Source: Collimonas sp. OK307 (lineage in GTDB: Bacteria > Pseudomonadota > Gammaproteobacteria > Burkholderiales > Burkholderiaceae_D). From it: a stretch of DNA of 64,000 bases. The notes beneath the pieces are model-generated. The model was not told the origin of the DNA, did not search any database, and worked only from the letters and a program-made list of their open reading frames with translations. A program made the position numbers and the translations under genes. This document shows, in pieces, positions 54,666 to 63,506 of this stretch. The stretch covers positions 62,001 through 126,000 of the forward strand of contig NZ_FOQI01000006.1 of NCBI RefSeq assembly GCF_900113705.1. The letters are read 5' to 3'. Each line of letters begins with the position of its first letter. Position 1 is the stretch's first letter.

Positions 54666-55316
54666 TCAACGCGTGCCGCAAACCAGCCGTACCAACTCCG
54701 GCGTCAGCCAGCCCAGCGCAGCAAACAACACAACCCAGACCGCCAGCAGGAAATGCCAGTAACGCTCGCATAGCCGAACGCGCCAGGCAAGGCGGCGCCG
54801 GTCTGGCCGCCACGCAGTATTCGCGGTAAGCCCCCAGGCCACCAGTCCGCCAGCCACATGGAGTCCATGCATGGCTGTCAGCAGATAGAAAAAACTGGCG
54901 GCTGGATTACCGCTGGCCGTCACATGCATACTCATCAGAACTTGCCAGCCCCACCATTGCACGCACAGGAACGTAAAACCGCAGACACCCGCGGCGATCA
55001 GCAAAGTACGCGTGCGTTTCACTTGCAATGCGCGCGCAGCGACCGCGGCAAAATGCAACAAAACGCTGGACAGCACCAGCATGGAAGTACTGAGCCAAAG
55101 CTGCCACGGCATCGCCAGCGGTGACCAGTCATTGGCGTCCATCCGCATCACGTACGCTGCCAGGAATAGCAGGAACAGTGCGGTCGCGACGCCCATGAAC
55201 AACCACAGGGCGACACTGACAGCGTCGCTACGCTGATTGCCCGCAAGGCCGTATCCTGGCTGCAGGTAACCGCCCGCCGGCGGCTTCAAAATAGCGGCGT
55301 GAGTCATGTCAATCAT
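54666..55316 (-). CDS. Cytochrome c oxidase subunit III-like protein (first copy)
   Basis: 216 residues, again with subunit III features (LTAMHGLHVAGGLVAWGL; CERYWHFLLAVWVVLFAALGWL). Its start overlaps the ctaD stop by 4 nt. Two subunit III genes in one operon occur in several caa3 operons of Burkholderiales. It is more divergent in sequence than the second copy. Confidence 0.87.
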   Translation of the reverse strand: MIDMTHAAILKPPAGGYLQPGYGLAGNQRSDAVSVALWLFMGVATALFLLFLAAYVMRMDANDWSPLAMPWQLWLSTSMLVLSSVLLHFAAVAARALQVKRTRTLLIAAGVCGFTFLCVQWWGWQVLMSMHVTASGNPAASFFYLLTAMHGLHVAGGLVAWGLTANTAWRPDRRRLAWRVRLCERYWHFLLAVWVVLFAALGWLTPELVRLVCGTR

Positions 55317-57064
55317 GCCAATGCCTCCTTAGCGATGCGCGATTCGGCATCTCCCGCTACCGGTGGCGCATTTTGCGCAATGAAATCTTGTGGCGCGCCC
55401 GGCACGCTGTAGGCGTATGCGCCGCGATAAACCACCGGCAGCTGAGGCCCCCAGTTGCCATGGGTAGGCGGAGTGTCCGGGGTCTGCCATTCCAGCGACG
55501 CCGCACGCCATGGATTCGGCGAGGCCGGCTTGCCGCGAAAGACACTCCAGATCAGATTAAAGATAAACAAGAGTTGTGCCGTCGCCACCACCAAGGCAAC
55601 TACGGTGATGAAGGTGTTCAGCGATTGCGCCGAATCGGGAATGAATTTATAGCCATCGAAGACGTAGTAACGGCGCGGCATGCCAAGAATTCCGAGATAA
55701 TGCATGGGAAAGAAGATCGCATAGGTGCCGAGGAAAGTGACCCAGAAATGCAGCCTGCCCAACCGCTCGTTCAGCATGCGGCCGCTTACCTTCGGATACC
55801 AGTGGTAAATCCCGCCAAAAATCACCAGCAAGGGCGACACGCCCATCACCATGTGGAAATGCGCCACCACGAAATAGGTATTCGAGAGCGGGATATCGAC
55901 GCTCACATTACCGAGAAACAGTCCGGTCAGGCCGCCGATCAGAAAGGTACTGATGAAAGCCAGCGCAAACAACATCGGCACCGTCAGGTGGATATCGCCA
56001 TTCCACAGCGTCAGAACCCAGTTGTAAACCTTGATCGCGGTGGGCACTGCAATGATCAGCGTGGTGGTGGCAAAAAAGAAACCGAAGTACGGATTCATGC
56101 CGCTGACGAACATATGGTGCGCCCACACCACCACGCTCAGCACCCCGATCGCCAGAATCGCCCACACCATGGTGCGGTAACCGAAGATGCTTTTGCGCGC
56201 ATGCACGCTGATCAGGTCCGACACGATGCCGAACGCCGGCAAGGCTACGATATACACCTCGGGATGACCGAAAAACCAGAACAAGTGCTGGAACAGCAAG
56301 GGACTGCCGCCTTTGTAAGCGGTGACCTGCCCCATCGACACCAGCGCCGGCATGAAGAAGCTGGTGCCCAGCGTCCGATCCAGCAGCATCATGATGCCGC
56401 TGACGAACAACGCCGGGAAAGCCAGCAGCGCCAGGATGGTCGCAACGAAAATCCCCCATACGGTGAGCGGCATGCGCAGCAAGGTCATGCCCTCGGTACG
56501 CAACTGCAGCACGGTGGTGACGTAATTCAAGCCACCCATGGTGGCAGCGACGATAAAGATCAGCAGCGATACCAGCATCAGGATGATGCCCCACTCATAA
56601 CCGGGCGTGCCCGGCAGGATCGCCTGCGGCGGATACAAGGTCCAGCCGGCGCCGGTGGGCCCGCCCGGCACGAAAAAACTGCTCATCAGCACAATCACAG
56701 AGACCAGGTAAACCCAGAAACTCAACATATTCAGGTAAGGAAAAGCCATGTCGCGCGCACCCACCATCAACGGAATCAGGTAGTTGCCGAAACCGCCAAG
56801 AAACAGCGCGGTGAGCAGGTAGATCACCATGATCATGCCGTGCATGGTCATGAACTGGTAGTAATGCGGGGCATCGATAAAAGCGAATTTTCCGGGGAAA
56901 CCCAGTTGCAAACGCATCAGGTTCGACAGCCCCACGCCCACCAGGCCGGCCAGGATGGCGACGCTGGCGTACTGGATCGCAATCACCTTGTGATCCTGGC
57001 TCCAGACGTATTTCCGGAAGAAGCCTTGCGGTGCATGGTGCGCGCTGTCGTCGGTGTAGGCCAT
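55313..57064 (-). CDS. ctaD: Cytochrome c oxidase subunit I
   Basis: 583 residues with twelve or more membrane helices. Haem a/a3 and CuB ligands are visible: HGMIMVIYL, HPEVYIVALP (the His-Tyr pair of the active site), WAHHMF, and VVAHFHMVMG. It reduces O2 to water and pumps protons. It lies between subunit II (18-bp gap) and the subunit III-like gene. Confidence 0.96.
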   Translation of the reverse strand: MAYTDDSAHHAPQGFFRKYVWSQDHKVIAIQYASVAILAGLVGVGLSNLMRLQLGFPGKFAFIDAPHYYQFMTMHGMIMVIYLLTALFLGGFGNYLIPLMVGARDMAFPYLNMLSFWVYLVSVIVLMSSFFVPGGPTGAGWTLYPPQAILPGTPGYEWGIILMLVSLLIFIVAATMGGLNYVTTVLQLRTEGMTLLRMPLTVWGIFVATILALLAFPALFVSGIMMLLDRTLGTSFFMPALVSMGQVTAYKGGSPLLFQHLFWFFGHPEVYIVALPAFGIVSDLISVHARKSIFGYRTMVWAILAIGVLSVVVWAHHMFVSGMNPYFGFFFATTTLIIAVPTAIKVYNWVLTLWNGDIHLTVPMLFALAFISTFLIGGLTGLFLGNVSVDIPLSNTYFVVAHFHMVMGVSPLLVIFGGIYHWYPKVSGRMLNERLGRLHFWVTFLGTYAIFFPMHYLGILGMPRRYYVFDGYKFIPDSAQSLNTFITVVALVVATAQLLFIFNLIWSVFRGKPASPNPWRAASLEWQTPDTPPTHGNWGPQLPVVYRGAYAYSVPGAPQDFIAQNAPPVAGDAESRIAKEALA

Positions 57065-57082
57065 GGCGTTCCTCGATTGACG

Positions 57083-58270
57083 TTATGGAGCGGATTTTTG
57101 TGCCTGCTGCGTAGACTGGGCTGCGGGCGGCGTACCGAAAGATTTGATGTAAGCTACCAGCGCCTCCAGCTCGGCATCGCTTATCTCGATTTTCGGCATC
57201 ATCGGTGCAAAGCCCTTGACCACGCGCGCCTGCGGATTGCGGATGAAATTCTTCAGGTAAGCTTCATCCACCAATGCGGTGGCGCCGTTCTCCATGGTTT
57301 CGGTTTTACCGAACAAACCCTTCCAGGTCGGACCGACGCGCGGGCTGCCATCCACCGTATGGCAGGCAACACAGGCTTTAGATTCAGCCAGCGCCTTGCC
57401 CTGCGCGACCAGCGCATCGCCAGCTGGAGCTGCAGTGACGGCGCCCGCTGCAGCTACCGCCTGCGCCACCGGAGCAGGCGCCGCCATGGTCTGGGCGAAC
57501 GTCGGTTGCGCTTTCATCCATTTCTGAAAACTTGCTGCATCCTCGACCACGACGTAACCGCGCATGCCCGCATGGCCGACGCCGCACAGTTGGGCGCACA
57601 AGACTTCGTAGCGGCCGATCTTGTCCGGCGTGAACCAGAATGAAGTCACCATGCCCGGCACCATGTTCATGCGAGCACGGAACGGCGGCACGTAAAAATC
57701 GTGCAGCGTATCCAGCGACCGCAACAGCATCCTGACCGGCTGGTTGATTTGCAGATGGAGTTCGTTGTTATTGACCAGCACATTATCCTGGCCGCCGGGA
57801 TCGGCTGGATCCAGTCCGAACGGATTGGCGGCGCTGATCAGGTCGACGCTGGAACGTCCCAGCTTGCCGCTGGCGCCCGGATAGCGAAAGCGCCATTGCC
57901 ATTGCTGGCCGATGACCTCGACATCCCGCGCATTCGCCGGCACCGTGACGTAAGCCGCGTAGACAAACAGGCCAGGCGCCAGCAAGCCCATGATGGCGAT
58001 GCTGGTGGCAATAATCAGCCAGCGTTCGAGTTTCTTGTTGTCTGGCTGATAGGCCGCGCGACGCCCTTCGCGATGACGAAAGCGCAGCAGCGTGTAGACA
58101 ATGAAAAGATTGATAACGACGAAGAAAATAGCGGTGATGACCAGCGTAATGGTCAGTGTATCGTCCATTTGCCGCCAGTTCGATGCCAGCGGAGTTAACC
58201 ACCACGGGCTGAGAAAATGAAACAGCAGCGAGGCGACCACCATCAAGACGAGTACAACAGCCATGGCCAT
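57083..58270 (-). CDS. ctaC: Cytochrome c oxidase subunit II fused to cytochrome c (caa3 type)
   Basis: 395 residues. Two N-terminal membrane helices, then a cupredoxin domain with a full CuA site (HDFYVP, and CAQLCGVGHAGM with C-x3-C-x3-H-x2-M near 222-233). An Ala/Pro linker leads to a C-terminal cytochrome c (CVACH near 299-303, Met ligand in FAPMMPKIEIS). This makes it a caa3-type oxidase that carries its own electron donor domain. First gene of the operon. Confidence 0.95.
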   Translation of the reverse strand: MAMAVVLVLMVVASLLFHFLSPWWLTPLASNWRQMDDTLTITLVITAIFFVVINLFIVYTLLRFRHREGRRAAYQPDNKKLERWLIIATSIAIMGLLAPGLFVYAAYVTVPANARDVEVIGQQWQWRFRYPGASGKLGRSSVDLISAANPFGLDPADPGGQDNVLVNNNELHLQINQPVRMLLRSLDTLHDFYVPPFRARMNMVPGMVTSFWFTPDKIGRYEVLCAQLCGVGHAGMRGYVVVEDAASFQKWMKAQPTFAQTMAAPAPVAQAVAAAGAVTAAPAGDALVAQGKALAESKACVACHTVDGSPRVGPTWKGLFGKTETMENGATALVDEAYLKNFIRNPQARVVKGFAPMMPKIEISDAELEALVAYIKSFGTPPAAQSTQQAQKSAP

Positions 58271-58381
58271 AGCTATCCTATCTCTGACAAATATGCCGAT
58301 CCGCGGACCAGAGCCATAGCCCTGATCCGTGTCGGTTCACAACAACCCGGCCTTCGCCTTTATTGCGTTGTTATTGCGTCC

Positions 58382-58882
58382 TTATTGCCCTATCGGCCGT
58401 TCCAGCTTCCAGTAAATGATTGCCGCCGTCATACCGAAAATCAAATGGGCAACCACGGTCGCCCAGCCGCGCATCTCAGCAAACCACGAGAAGAAGCGGG
58501 CCATGCCGTAAAAATTGAACAGGTAGACGACCAGGCCGAACACAGCGCCGGTCAGCAAGATCATGCCGACGCTGGAGTCAAAGTGGAAAGGAGCAATGAT
58601 GGTGGCCAGAATCAGGCCTAAAACGATGCCCAGCACATAGTGGGTGGCAAGGGCCACCGCTACCACGCCGACACTGAAAGTGCCTGCCTGCATCGTATCC
58701 GGTCCGAGGACGATGGCGGCAACCATGCGCGAGGTGATCCAGGGGCTGGTATCCATGAACAGAGTTGACCAAAGCAATTCCAGCACCATCACAACCGCAC
58801 CGGCGGCAAAACCGGAGACAGCTGCAGCTGGCCAGTCTGGCAAGCGATTCTCCATGTGATGCGAATGCATGTGAAGTTCCAT
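58382..58882 (-). CDS. His/Met-rich N-terminus membrane protein upstream of oxidase operon
   Basis: 166 residues from the ATG at 58882, chosen for GGAGGT just upstream. The N-terminus is MELHMHSHHMEN, dense in His and Met; four membrane helices follow (about 20-42, 62-85, 92-115, 122-150). I do not recognise a named family. It is 111 bp upstream of ctaC on the same strand, so a role in copper supply or in the oxidase itself is possible but unproven. Confidence 0.75.
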   Translation of the reverse strand: MELHMHSHHMENRLPDWPAAAVSGFAAGAVVMVLELLWSTLFMDTSPWITSRMVAAIVLGPDTMQAGTFSVGVVAVALATHYVLGIVLGLILATIIAPFHFDSSVGMILLTGAVFGLVVYLFNFYGMARFFSWFAEMRGWATVVAHLIFGMTAAIIYWKLERPIGQ

Positions 58883-59115
58883 GATGACCTCCAGAAAGGC
58901 AATAACCAACAACCACTCCGTCGTTGCGGACATGGCAAGACCTTGCTGCAATACTCACAGCTGCAGGCTCTCCTTCAGAGTAGTACAGAATCATAGACAT
59001 GCAAAGGGAGTAACTATGCTGCGACGCAGCAGGCGACACTGCCGATGCAGGAGCAATCGAGAGAAACAGAGGAAGTTGTCATGCTTGCGGAATTACAGAA
59101 TTCCCGATTACGGAA

Positions 59116-59949
59116 TTACCAGTTGTGCCAGACCGGTGTGACGCTGTCAGGCAAAGGCGGCAAGGCGCCAAGATCAACCCGCGACTCCGCCGGACTATGG
59201 AAATCGGAGCCGCGCGAGGCCAGGAAACCATAGTTGGCGGCGACCTTGGCGTAATAAGCGTATTGGTCTGGCGTATGGCTACCGGTCATGACCTCGATCG
59301 CAGCGCCGCCGAGTTGCTTGAACTCGCTGAAGAAGGCGTCGAAAGCCAGGTCGCTCAATTTATAACGCCCCGGATGCGCCACTACCGCCACGCCGCCGGC
59401 GCCGCGAATCCAGCGCACTGCCTGTTCCAGCGAAGCCCAGCGATGCGGTACATAACCGGGATTGCCCTCGGTCAGGAAATTACGGAATACTTCACTGGTA
59501 TCGGCGCAACGGCCGATTTCCACCAGATAACGGGCAAAATGGGTACGCGATATCAGATCGGGATTGCCGACATGTTTCAAAGCGCCTTCGAAGGCATCGG
59601 GAATTCCCACCGTCGCCAGTTGCGCCGCCATTTCATGCGCGCGCCGTTCACGTCCGCCGCGGGTTGCGATCAGCCCTTGCACCAGTTCAGGATTGGTTTC
59701 ATCGATCTGCAAACCGACGATGTGGATAGTCTGGCAAGCCCAGGTAATAGAGATCTCGACCCCGGCCACATACTGCAAATCAAGTGCCGCCGCTGCCGCC
59801 CGTGCTTCGCTGATGCCGCCTACTTCATCATGATCGGTCAGCGCCCAGATATCGACGCCATTCGCCTTGGCGCGCGCAGCCACTTCCTTCGGCGCCAAAG
59901 TGCCGTCGGAAACATTGGAATGGCAATGGAGGTCAACGTTCAACATCAA
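59116..59949 (-). CDS. rnm: PHP-domain 3',5'-nucleoside bisphosphate phosphatase (Rnm/TrpH)
   Basis: 277 residues. The PHP metal motifs are clear: DLHCHSNVSDG at the N-terminus, LTDHDEVGG, VVAHPGRY and SRGSDFHSP. E. coli Rnm (YciV, formerly TrpH) removes the 3' phosphate of pAp and acts in 5S and 23S rRNA 5' maturation. The near-identical motif set supports that role; relatives with other phosphatase activities exist. Confidence 0.88.
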   Translation of the reverse strand: MMLNVDLHCHSNVSDGTLAPKEVAARAKANGVDIWALTDHDEVGGISEARAAAAALDLQYVAGVEISITWACQTIHIVGLQIDETNPELVQGLIATRGGRERRAHEMAAQLATVGIPDAFEGALKHVGNPDLISRTHFARYLVEIGRCADTSEVFRNFLTEGNPGYVPHRWASLEQAVRWIRGAGGVAVVAHPGRYKLSDLAFDAFFSEFKQLGGAAIEVMTGSHTPDQYAYYAKVAANYGFLASRGSDFHSPAESRVDLGALPPLPDSVTPVWHNW

Positions 59950-60262
59950 TAGTCCGTACAGGGAAGGCAGCAGTCATGCTGCAATTGTACGCTCCTTGGG
60001 ATGCGCATGCTGCGAGCGCACATTTACTTGCCATCAGGATACTAATCCACACGCCAGTTTGCCATCTGATCTTCCGCTCAGCGATGCTTCAAGCTGTCAT
60101 CCTCAATCGGCAAGCCCCGCAAGACTGCCGAATTGGCTGGCGACCGGGTTCATGGCCCTGGCCCATGAACTTGGATTGCAACGCGCGGCAGTCCATCCCG
60201 CCCCTGCCGGCAAACTGATCATGCTGTTTCTGCGTAGCTTGATTGCCACCGCAAAAATACAG
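59950..60262. other. Intergenic region, possibly with a gene remnant
   Basis: 313 bp between rnm and the hydrolase gene. From about 60125 to 60295 the plus strand can be read as NWLATGFMALAHELGLQRAAV..., which looks like protein, but no sensible start or full domain is found. Otherwise only the rnm promoter is expected. Confidence 0.35.
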
Positions 60263-61171
60263 TCAGTCAGGCCGATTGTGCTCAGACGTCTCTAGCAGGA
60301 ACTGTTCAATCAAACCCGCCAGCGCCTGCGGCTGGTCATGATGCAGCATGTGCCCGGCATCCGCGATGACCGCGCTCTTGGCGTGCGGCAGCTGGGCGAT
60401 ACGGCTGTCGATCTGGTCGCGCATTACTTCCTTGCCTCCCATCCATTGCCACATATTGGTATGTTCCGCCTCGACACATAGCACCGGCGCCGTGGTGGCG
60501 CGCCAGCAGGCCAGCATTTCCTCCACTCTCGGCAGCACCGGATTGATGATTTTATGAGCGGGATCGGCCAGGATTTCCCATCGTCCCAAATCATTCTGGC
60601 GCGACCAGTTCGCGGCCAGGAATGCCGCGCGCTGATCGCTTAAACGCGGATTGGTTTTCTGCAAGCGCGCTGCCACTGCGGCCAGGTCCGGATAACTCTG
60701 CAAGGCAGCCGCTTCGGCCAGTTGATCCAGCCATTTGGCGTAACGCTTTGGCGCCAGCTCGGCCGGCAGATGTTCGCCGCCGAATCCCTCCAGGTTGATC
60801 AGCGCCTTGATCCGTTGCGGCCGGGTGCCCGCATACAGCCCTACCGCGTAGCCACCCATGCTGTGCCCGAGCAAATTGACCGGCGCATCGGCTGAATAAT
60901 GCTGCAAGATGATATCGAGGTCGGCCAGGTAATCGGGAAACCAGTAACTGTCCACCGGCGGTCCCTCGGTCAGGCCAAAGCCGCGCCAGTCCGGCGCGAT
61001 CACATGCCAGTCGTGCTGCAGGCAATCGACCACGAATTGAAATGAGGCAGATACGTCCATCCAGCCATGCATCATGAAAATTTTCGGAGCGCCGGCGCGG
61101 CCCCAATGACGTATGTGATAACGCTGACCGCGCAGCGGAAGGAATTCAGAACGGGATACTTTCATTTGCAT
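60263..61171 (-). CDS. Alpha/beta hydrolase
   Basis: 302 residues. The oxyanion part is MMHGWMDVSASF, and the nucleophile elbow is GHSMGG (S104), with an acid near residue 240 and a histidine in DAGHMLHHDQP. These are the features of the esterase/epoxide hydrolase/haloalkane group; the substrate is unknown. Starts at residue 1 or 3 are possible. Confidence 0.85.
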   Translation of the reverse strand: MQMKVSRSEFLPLRGQRYHIRHWGRAGAPKIFMMHGWMDVSASFQFVVDCLQHDWHVIAPDWRGFGLTEGPPVDSYWFPDYLADLDIILQHYSADAPVNLLGHSMGGYAVGLYAGTRPQRIKALINLEGFGGEHLPAELAPKRYAKWLDQLAEAAALQSYPDLAAVAARLQKTNPRLSDQRAAFLAANWSRQNDLGRWEILADPAHKIINPVLPRVEEMLACWRATTAPVLCVEAEHTNMWQWMGGKEVMRDQIDSRIAQLPHAKSAVIADAGHMLHHDQPQALAGLIEQFLLETSEHNRPD

Positions 61172-61217
61172 GTGTGCACACTAACCTGGAAATTTAAGCA
61201 AAGAACTAAGCAATAAA

Positions 61218-62252
61218 TTAAGCTAAAAACTGCTCGAGATTGAAATTGGATTGCAGGTCGGCGCCGGAAAACTTCTCCGTCAGCCAGTGTTCCGCGCGTG
61301 TGCGGCCAGCATCGCGCAAGGCGTGGATGAAAGATGCTTTGGTATTGAGCTTGCTGGCGACGCTCAGCTGGCTCATCAGGGCGTCCGAATCGATCACATG
61401 GATGCGTAATTCCTTGAGCCGCTCATGCATTTTGCCACGCGCCTCCGGATCAGCCTCGGTTTCACGCTTGGCCAACGCCAGCCCGCCCAGCTCGGTAAAA
61501 AAAGTGGAGCTGAAACTGATCTCGCTCAAGCGCTGGCCGATTTCGTCGGTGCCGGTGGGCGTCAGCGGACGGCGGAAAGGATGCAGCAACACCGCCAGGA
61601 TATCGGGCGAATTACACAAATGCAGCAGAGGAAAGATCGGCGGATTAGCCGTCAGGCCGCCATCCCAATAAGCCTCGCCGTCGATCTCGACCGCGTGGTG
61701 CATCGATGGCAGGCAGGCCGATGCCAGCAAAGCATCTTGCGTCAGATCGCTATTCCGAAATATGCGTAAGCGGCCGGTGCTGACCTGGGTTGCGGCGATG
61801 AACAGCTTGACTTTACCCTCTGCACGCAAACGCTCGAAATCAATCTGCTTGCTAAGGATATCGCGCAAAGGATTCAGATCAAACGGGTTGAGTTGATACG
61901 GTGAGAACATCCTGGTCACCGAAAACATGTGTTTCAGCAACGCTGATGAGGTCGCCTGCGCGGCGATCCCGGCCTCGCTCAGTGCGTCCGGCCGCATGAA
62001 ACTGTAAAGATCCCTGGTACTGACGCTATCCCAGAAATCCGCCAGCGCCTGCCGCGCGCCATCACGACCGCCGATAGCCAGGCCGTAACTCAGCGCCACC
62101 GCGTTCATGGCGCCGGCGCTGGCGCCGCTGATGCCCTCGATCTCGATCCTGGGATCTTCCAGCAGGCGATCCAGGGCGCCCCAGGTAAACGCGCCGTGAG
62201 AACCGCCGCCCTGCAATGCCAAAGTCATTATCTTGTTTTGCATGAGAATCAT
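61218..62252 (-). CDS. Patatin-like phospholipase
   Basis: 344 residues. The patatin dyad is complete: the oxyanion loop LQGGGSHGAF and the nucleophile in GASAG (S45), with the aspartate in YWDGGLTANPP (about 195). No signal peptide or barrel domain, so probably cytoplasmic or membrane-associated acyl hydrolase (RssA-like). The start may be two or eight codons further in. Confidence 0.88.
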   Translation of the reverse strand: MILMQNKIMTLALQGGGSHGAFTWGALDRLLEDPRIEIEGISGASAGAMNAVALSYGLAIGGRDGARQALADFWDSVSTRDLYSFMRPDALSEAGIAAQATSSALLKHMFSVTRMFSPYQLNPFDLNPLRDILSKQIDFERLRAEGKVKLFIAATQVSTGRLRIFRNSDLTQDALLASACLPSMHHAVEIDGEAYWDGGLTANPPIFPLLHLCNSPDILAVLLHPFRRPLTPTGTDEIGQRLSEISFSSTFFTELGGLALAKRETEADPEARGKMHERLKELRIHVIDSDALMSQLSVASKLNTKASFIHALRDAGRTRAEHWLTEKFSGADLQSNFNLEQFLA

Positions 62253-62330
62253 CCCTGAAGATTGCTATCGGTTGAAATCAGATCTGTCTCCGCATTCTAA
62301 GCTGATGACCAGGTGCAGCCATACGCTTCT

Positions 62331-62389
62331 TTTCCCCTAATTTACCAATCTTTAGCCCGACGCGTTTGCTGAACGCGAATTAGGGGAAA
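62331..62389. repeat. Nested palindromic element between AKR and patatin genes
   Basis: TTTCCCCTAATT (62331-62342) pairs perfectly with AATTAGGGGAAA (62378-62389). Inside, CGCGTT (62361-62366) pairs with AACGCG (62372-62377) and abuts the outer right arm. The left side has an 18-nt unpaired stretch. The outer arm shares CCTAATT with the 21-bp repeat before mutS. Confidence 0.75.
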
Positions 62390-62437
62390 TCGATTAAGAT
62401 GCTTTATGGCAAGTCACTCATTTGGCGGCGGTGTTGA

Positions 62438-63436
62438 CTACGGCGTTGGCAGCGGTGCATTGGCCGCGACCAAACCTTGTTTGCGCAGCGCCAGCCAGAA
62501 CCCGGCGGGAATATGCGCTTCCGCCAATGCCAGGTTCTCTGCTATGCGTTCAGGCCGGCTGGCGCCCGGGATCACCGCCGCGACCGCCGGATGGGCTAGC
62601 GAAAACTGCAATGCCGCAGCCTTGATATCGACATTGAATTGCGTGGCGATAGCCTGGAGTTGCCGGACCCGCTCTGTCATTTCCGGCGTAGCCTTCTGAT
62701 ATTCGAAATGCGCGCCGCCAGCCAGGATACCGGAGTTGTAAGGCCCACCGACAACAATCCCGGCGCCGCGTTGTTCGCAGGCGGGCATCAGTTGCGCCAG
62801 CGCATGCTGGTGATCGAGCAAGGTGTAGCGGCCAGCCAGCAAGAAACCATCGGGATCGGCTCGCTGCAAGGCCAACACGCAAGGTTCGACCCGATTCACC
62901 CCCAAACCCCAGCCCTTGATCACGCCTTCCTCACGCAAACGCGTCAATACCTTCGCTGCGCCATTGATGGCGACATCGAACACTTCGCGCCAGTTTTCAC
63001 CATGGAAATCCTGGGCGATGTCGTGAATCCAGACGTAGTCGATGCGGTCGGTACGCAAGCGCTTCAGGCTATCTTCAATCGAGCGCAGCGTGCCGTCGGC
63101 GGAATAGTCGTAGATGACCTTGTTCGGCAAGCCATGCACGAACAAACCACCCTTCTCGCCCATATCGCGGGTACTGGTGTCTTCGACCTCATCGAGGATC
63201 AAACGTCCGACCTTGGTGCTCAGCACATATTCATCGCGCGGGTGCGTGGCCAACGCTTCGCCCAGACGCAATTCGGCCAGGCCAGCGCCGTAAAAGGGCG
63301 CGGCGTCGAAATAGCGTATGCCGTTCTGCCAAGCTGCCTCTACCGTATCCAGCGCTTCCTGCGGCGGAATATCGCGAAACATGTTGCCCAAGGGGGCGGT
63401 GCCGAATCCTACTTTGCCGGGTAAATTGATACGCAT
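62438..63436 (-). CDS. Aldo/keto reductase (D-threo-aldose 1-dehydrogenase-like)
   Basis: 332 residues. The AKR tetrad is visible: Asp and Tyr in YFDAAPFYGAG, Lys in STKVG, His in IHDIAQD. The C-terminal PGASRPERIAEN is the NADP site. It resembles L-fucose/D-threo-aldose dehydrogenases and pyridoxal 4-dehydrogenase; the sugar or aldehyde substrate is not defined. The downstream (C-terminal) end lies 49 bp from the palindromic element. Confidence 0.85.
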   Translation of the reverse strand: MRINLPGKVGFGTAPLGNMFRDIPPQEALDTVEAAWQNGIRYFDAAPFYGAGLAELRLGEALATHPRDEYVLSTKVGRLILDEVEDTSTRDMGEKGGLFVHGLPNKVIYDYSADGTLRSIEDSLKRLRTDRIDYVWIHDIAQDFHGENWREVFDVAINGAAKVLTRLREEGVIKGWGLGVNRVEPCVLALQRADPDGFLLAGRYTLLDHQHALAQLMPACEQRGAGIVVGGPYNSGILAGGAHFEYQKATPEMTERVRQLQAIATQFNVDIKAAALQFSLAHPAVAAVIPGASRPERIAENLALAEAHIPAGFWLALRKQGLVAANAPLPTP

Positions 63437-63506
63437 GGTATTTCCTCGAATAGATTAAACAGTTGCTGCTTTTGCGACGTTAGCGACGTTGGTGATGTTT
63501 GTGACA

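Noticed and set aside
55373-57643. 756-codon open frame on the plus strand
   Set aside because: It lies antisense to ctaD and ctaC, is full of His, Gln and Arg, and has no domain; a shadow of G/C-rich coding.
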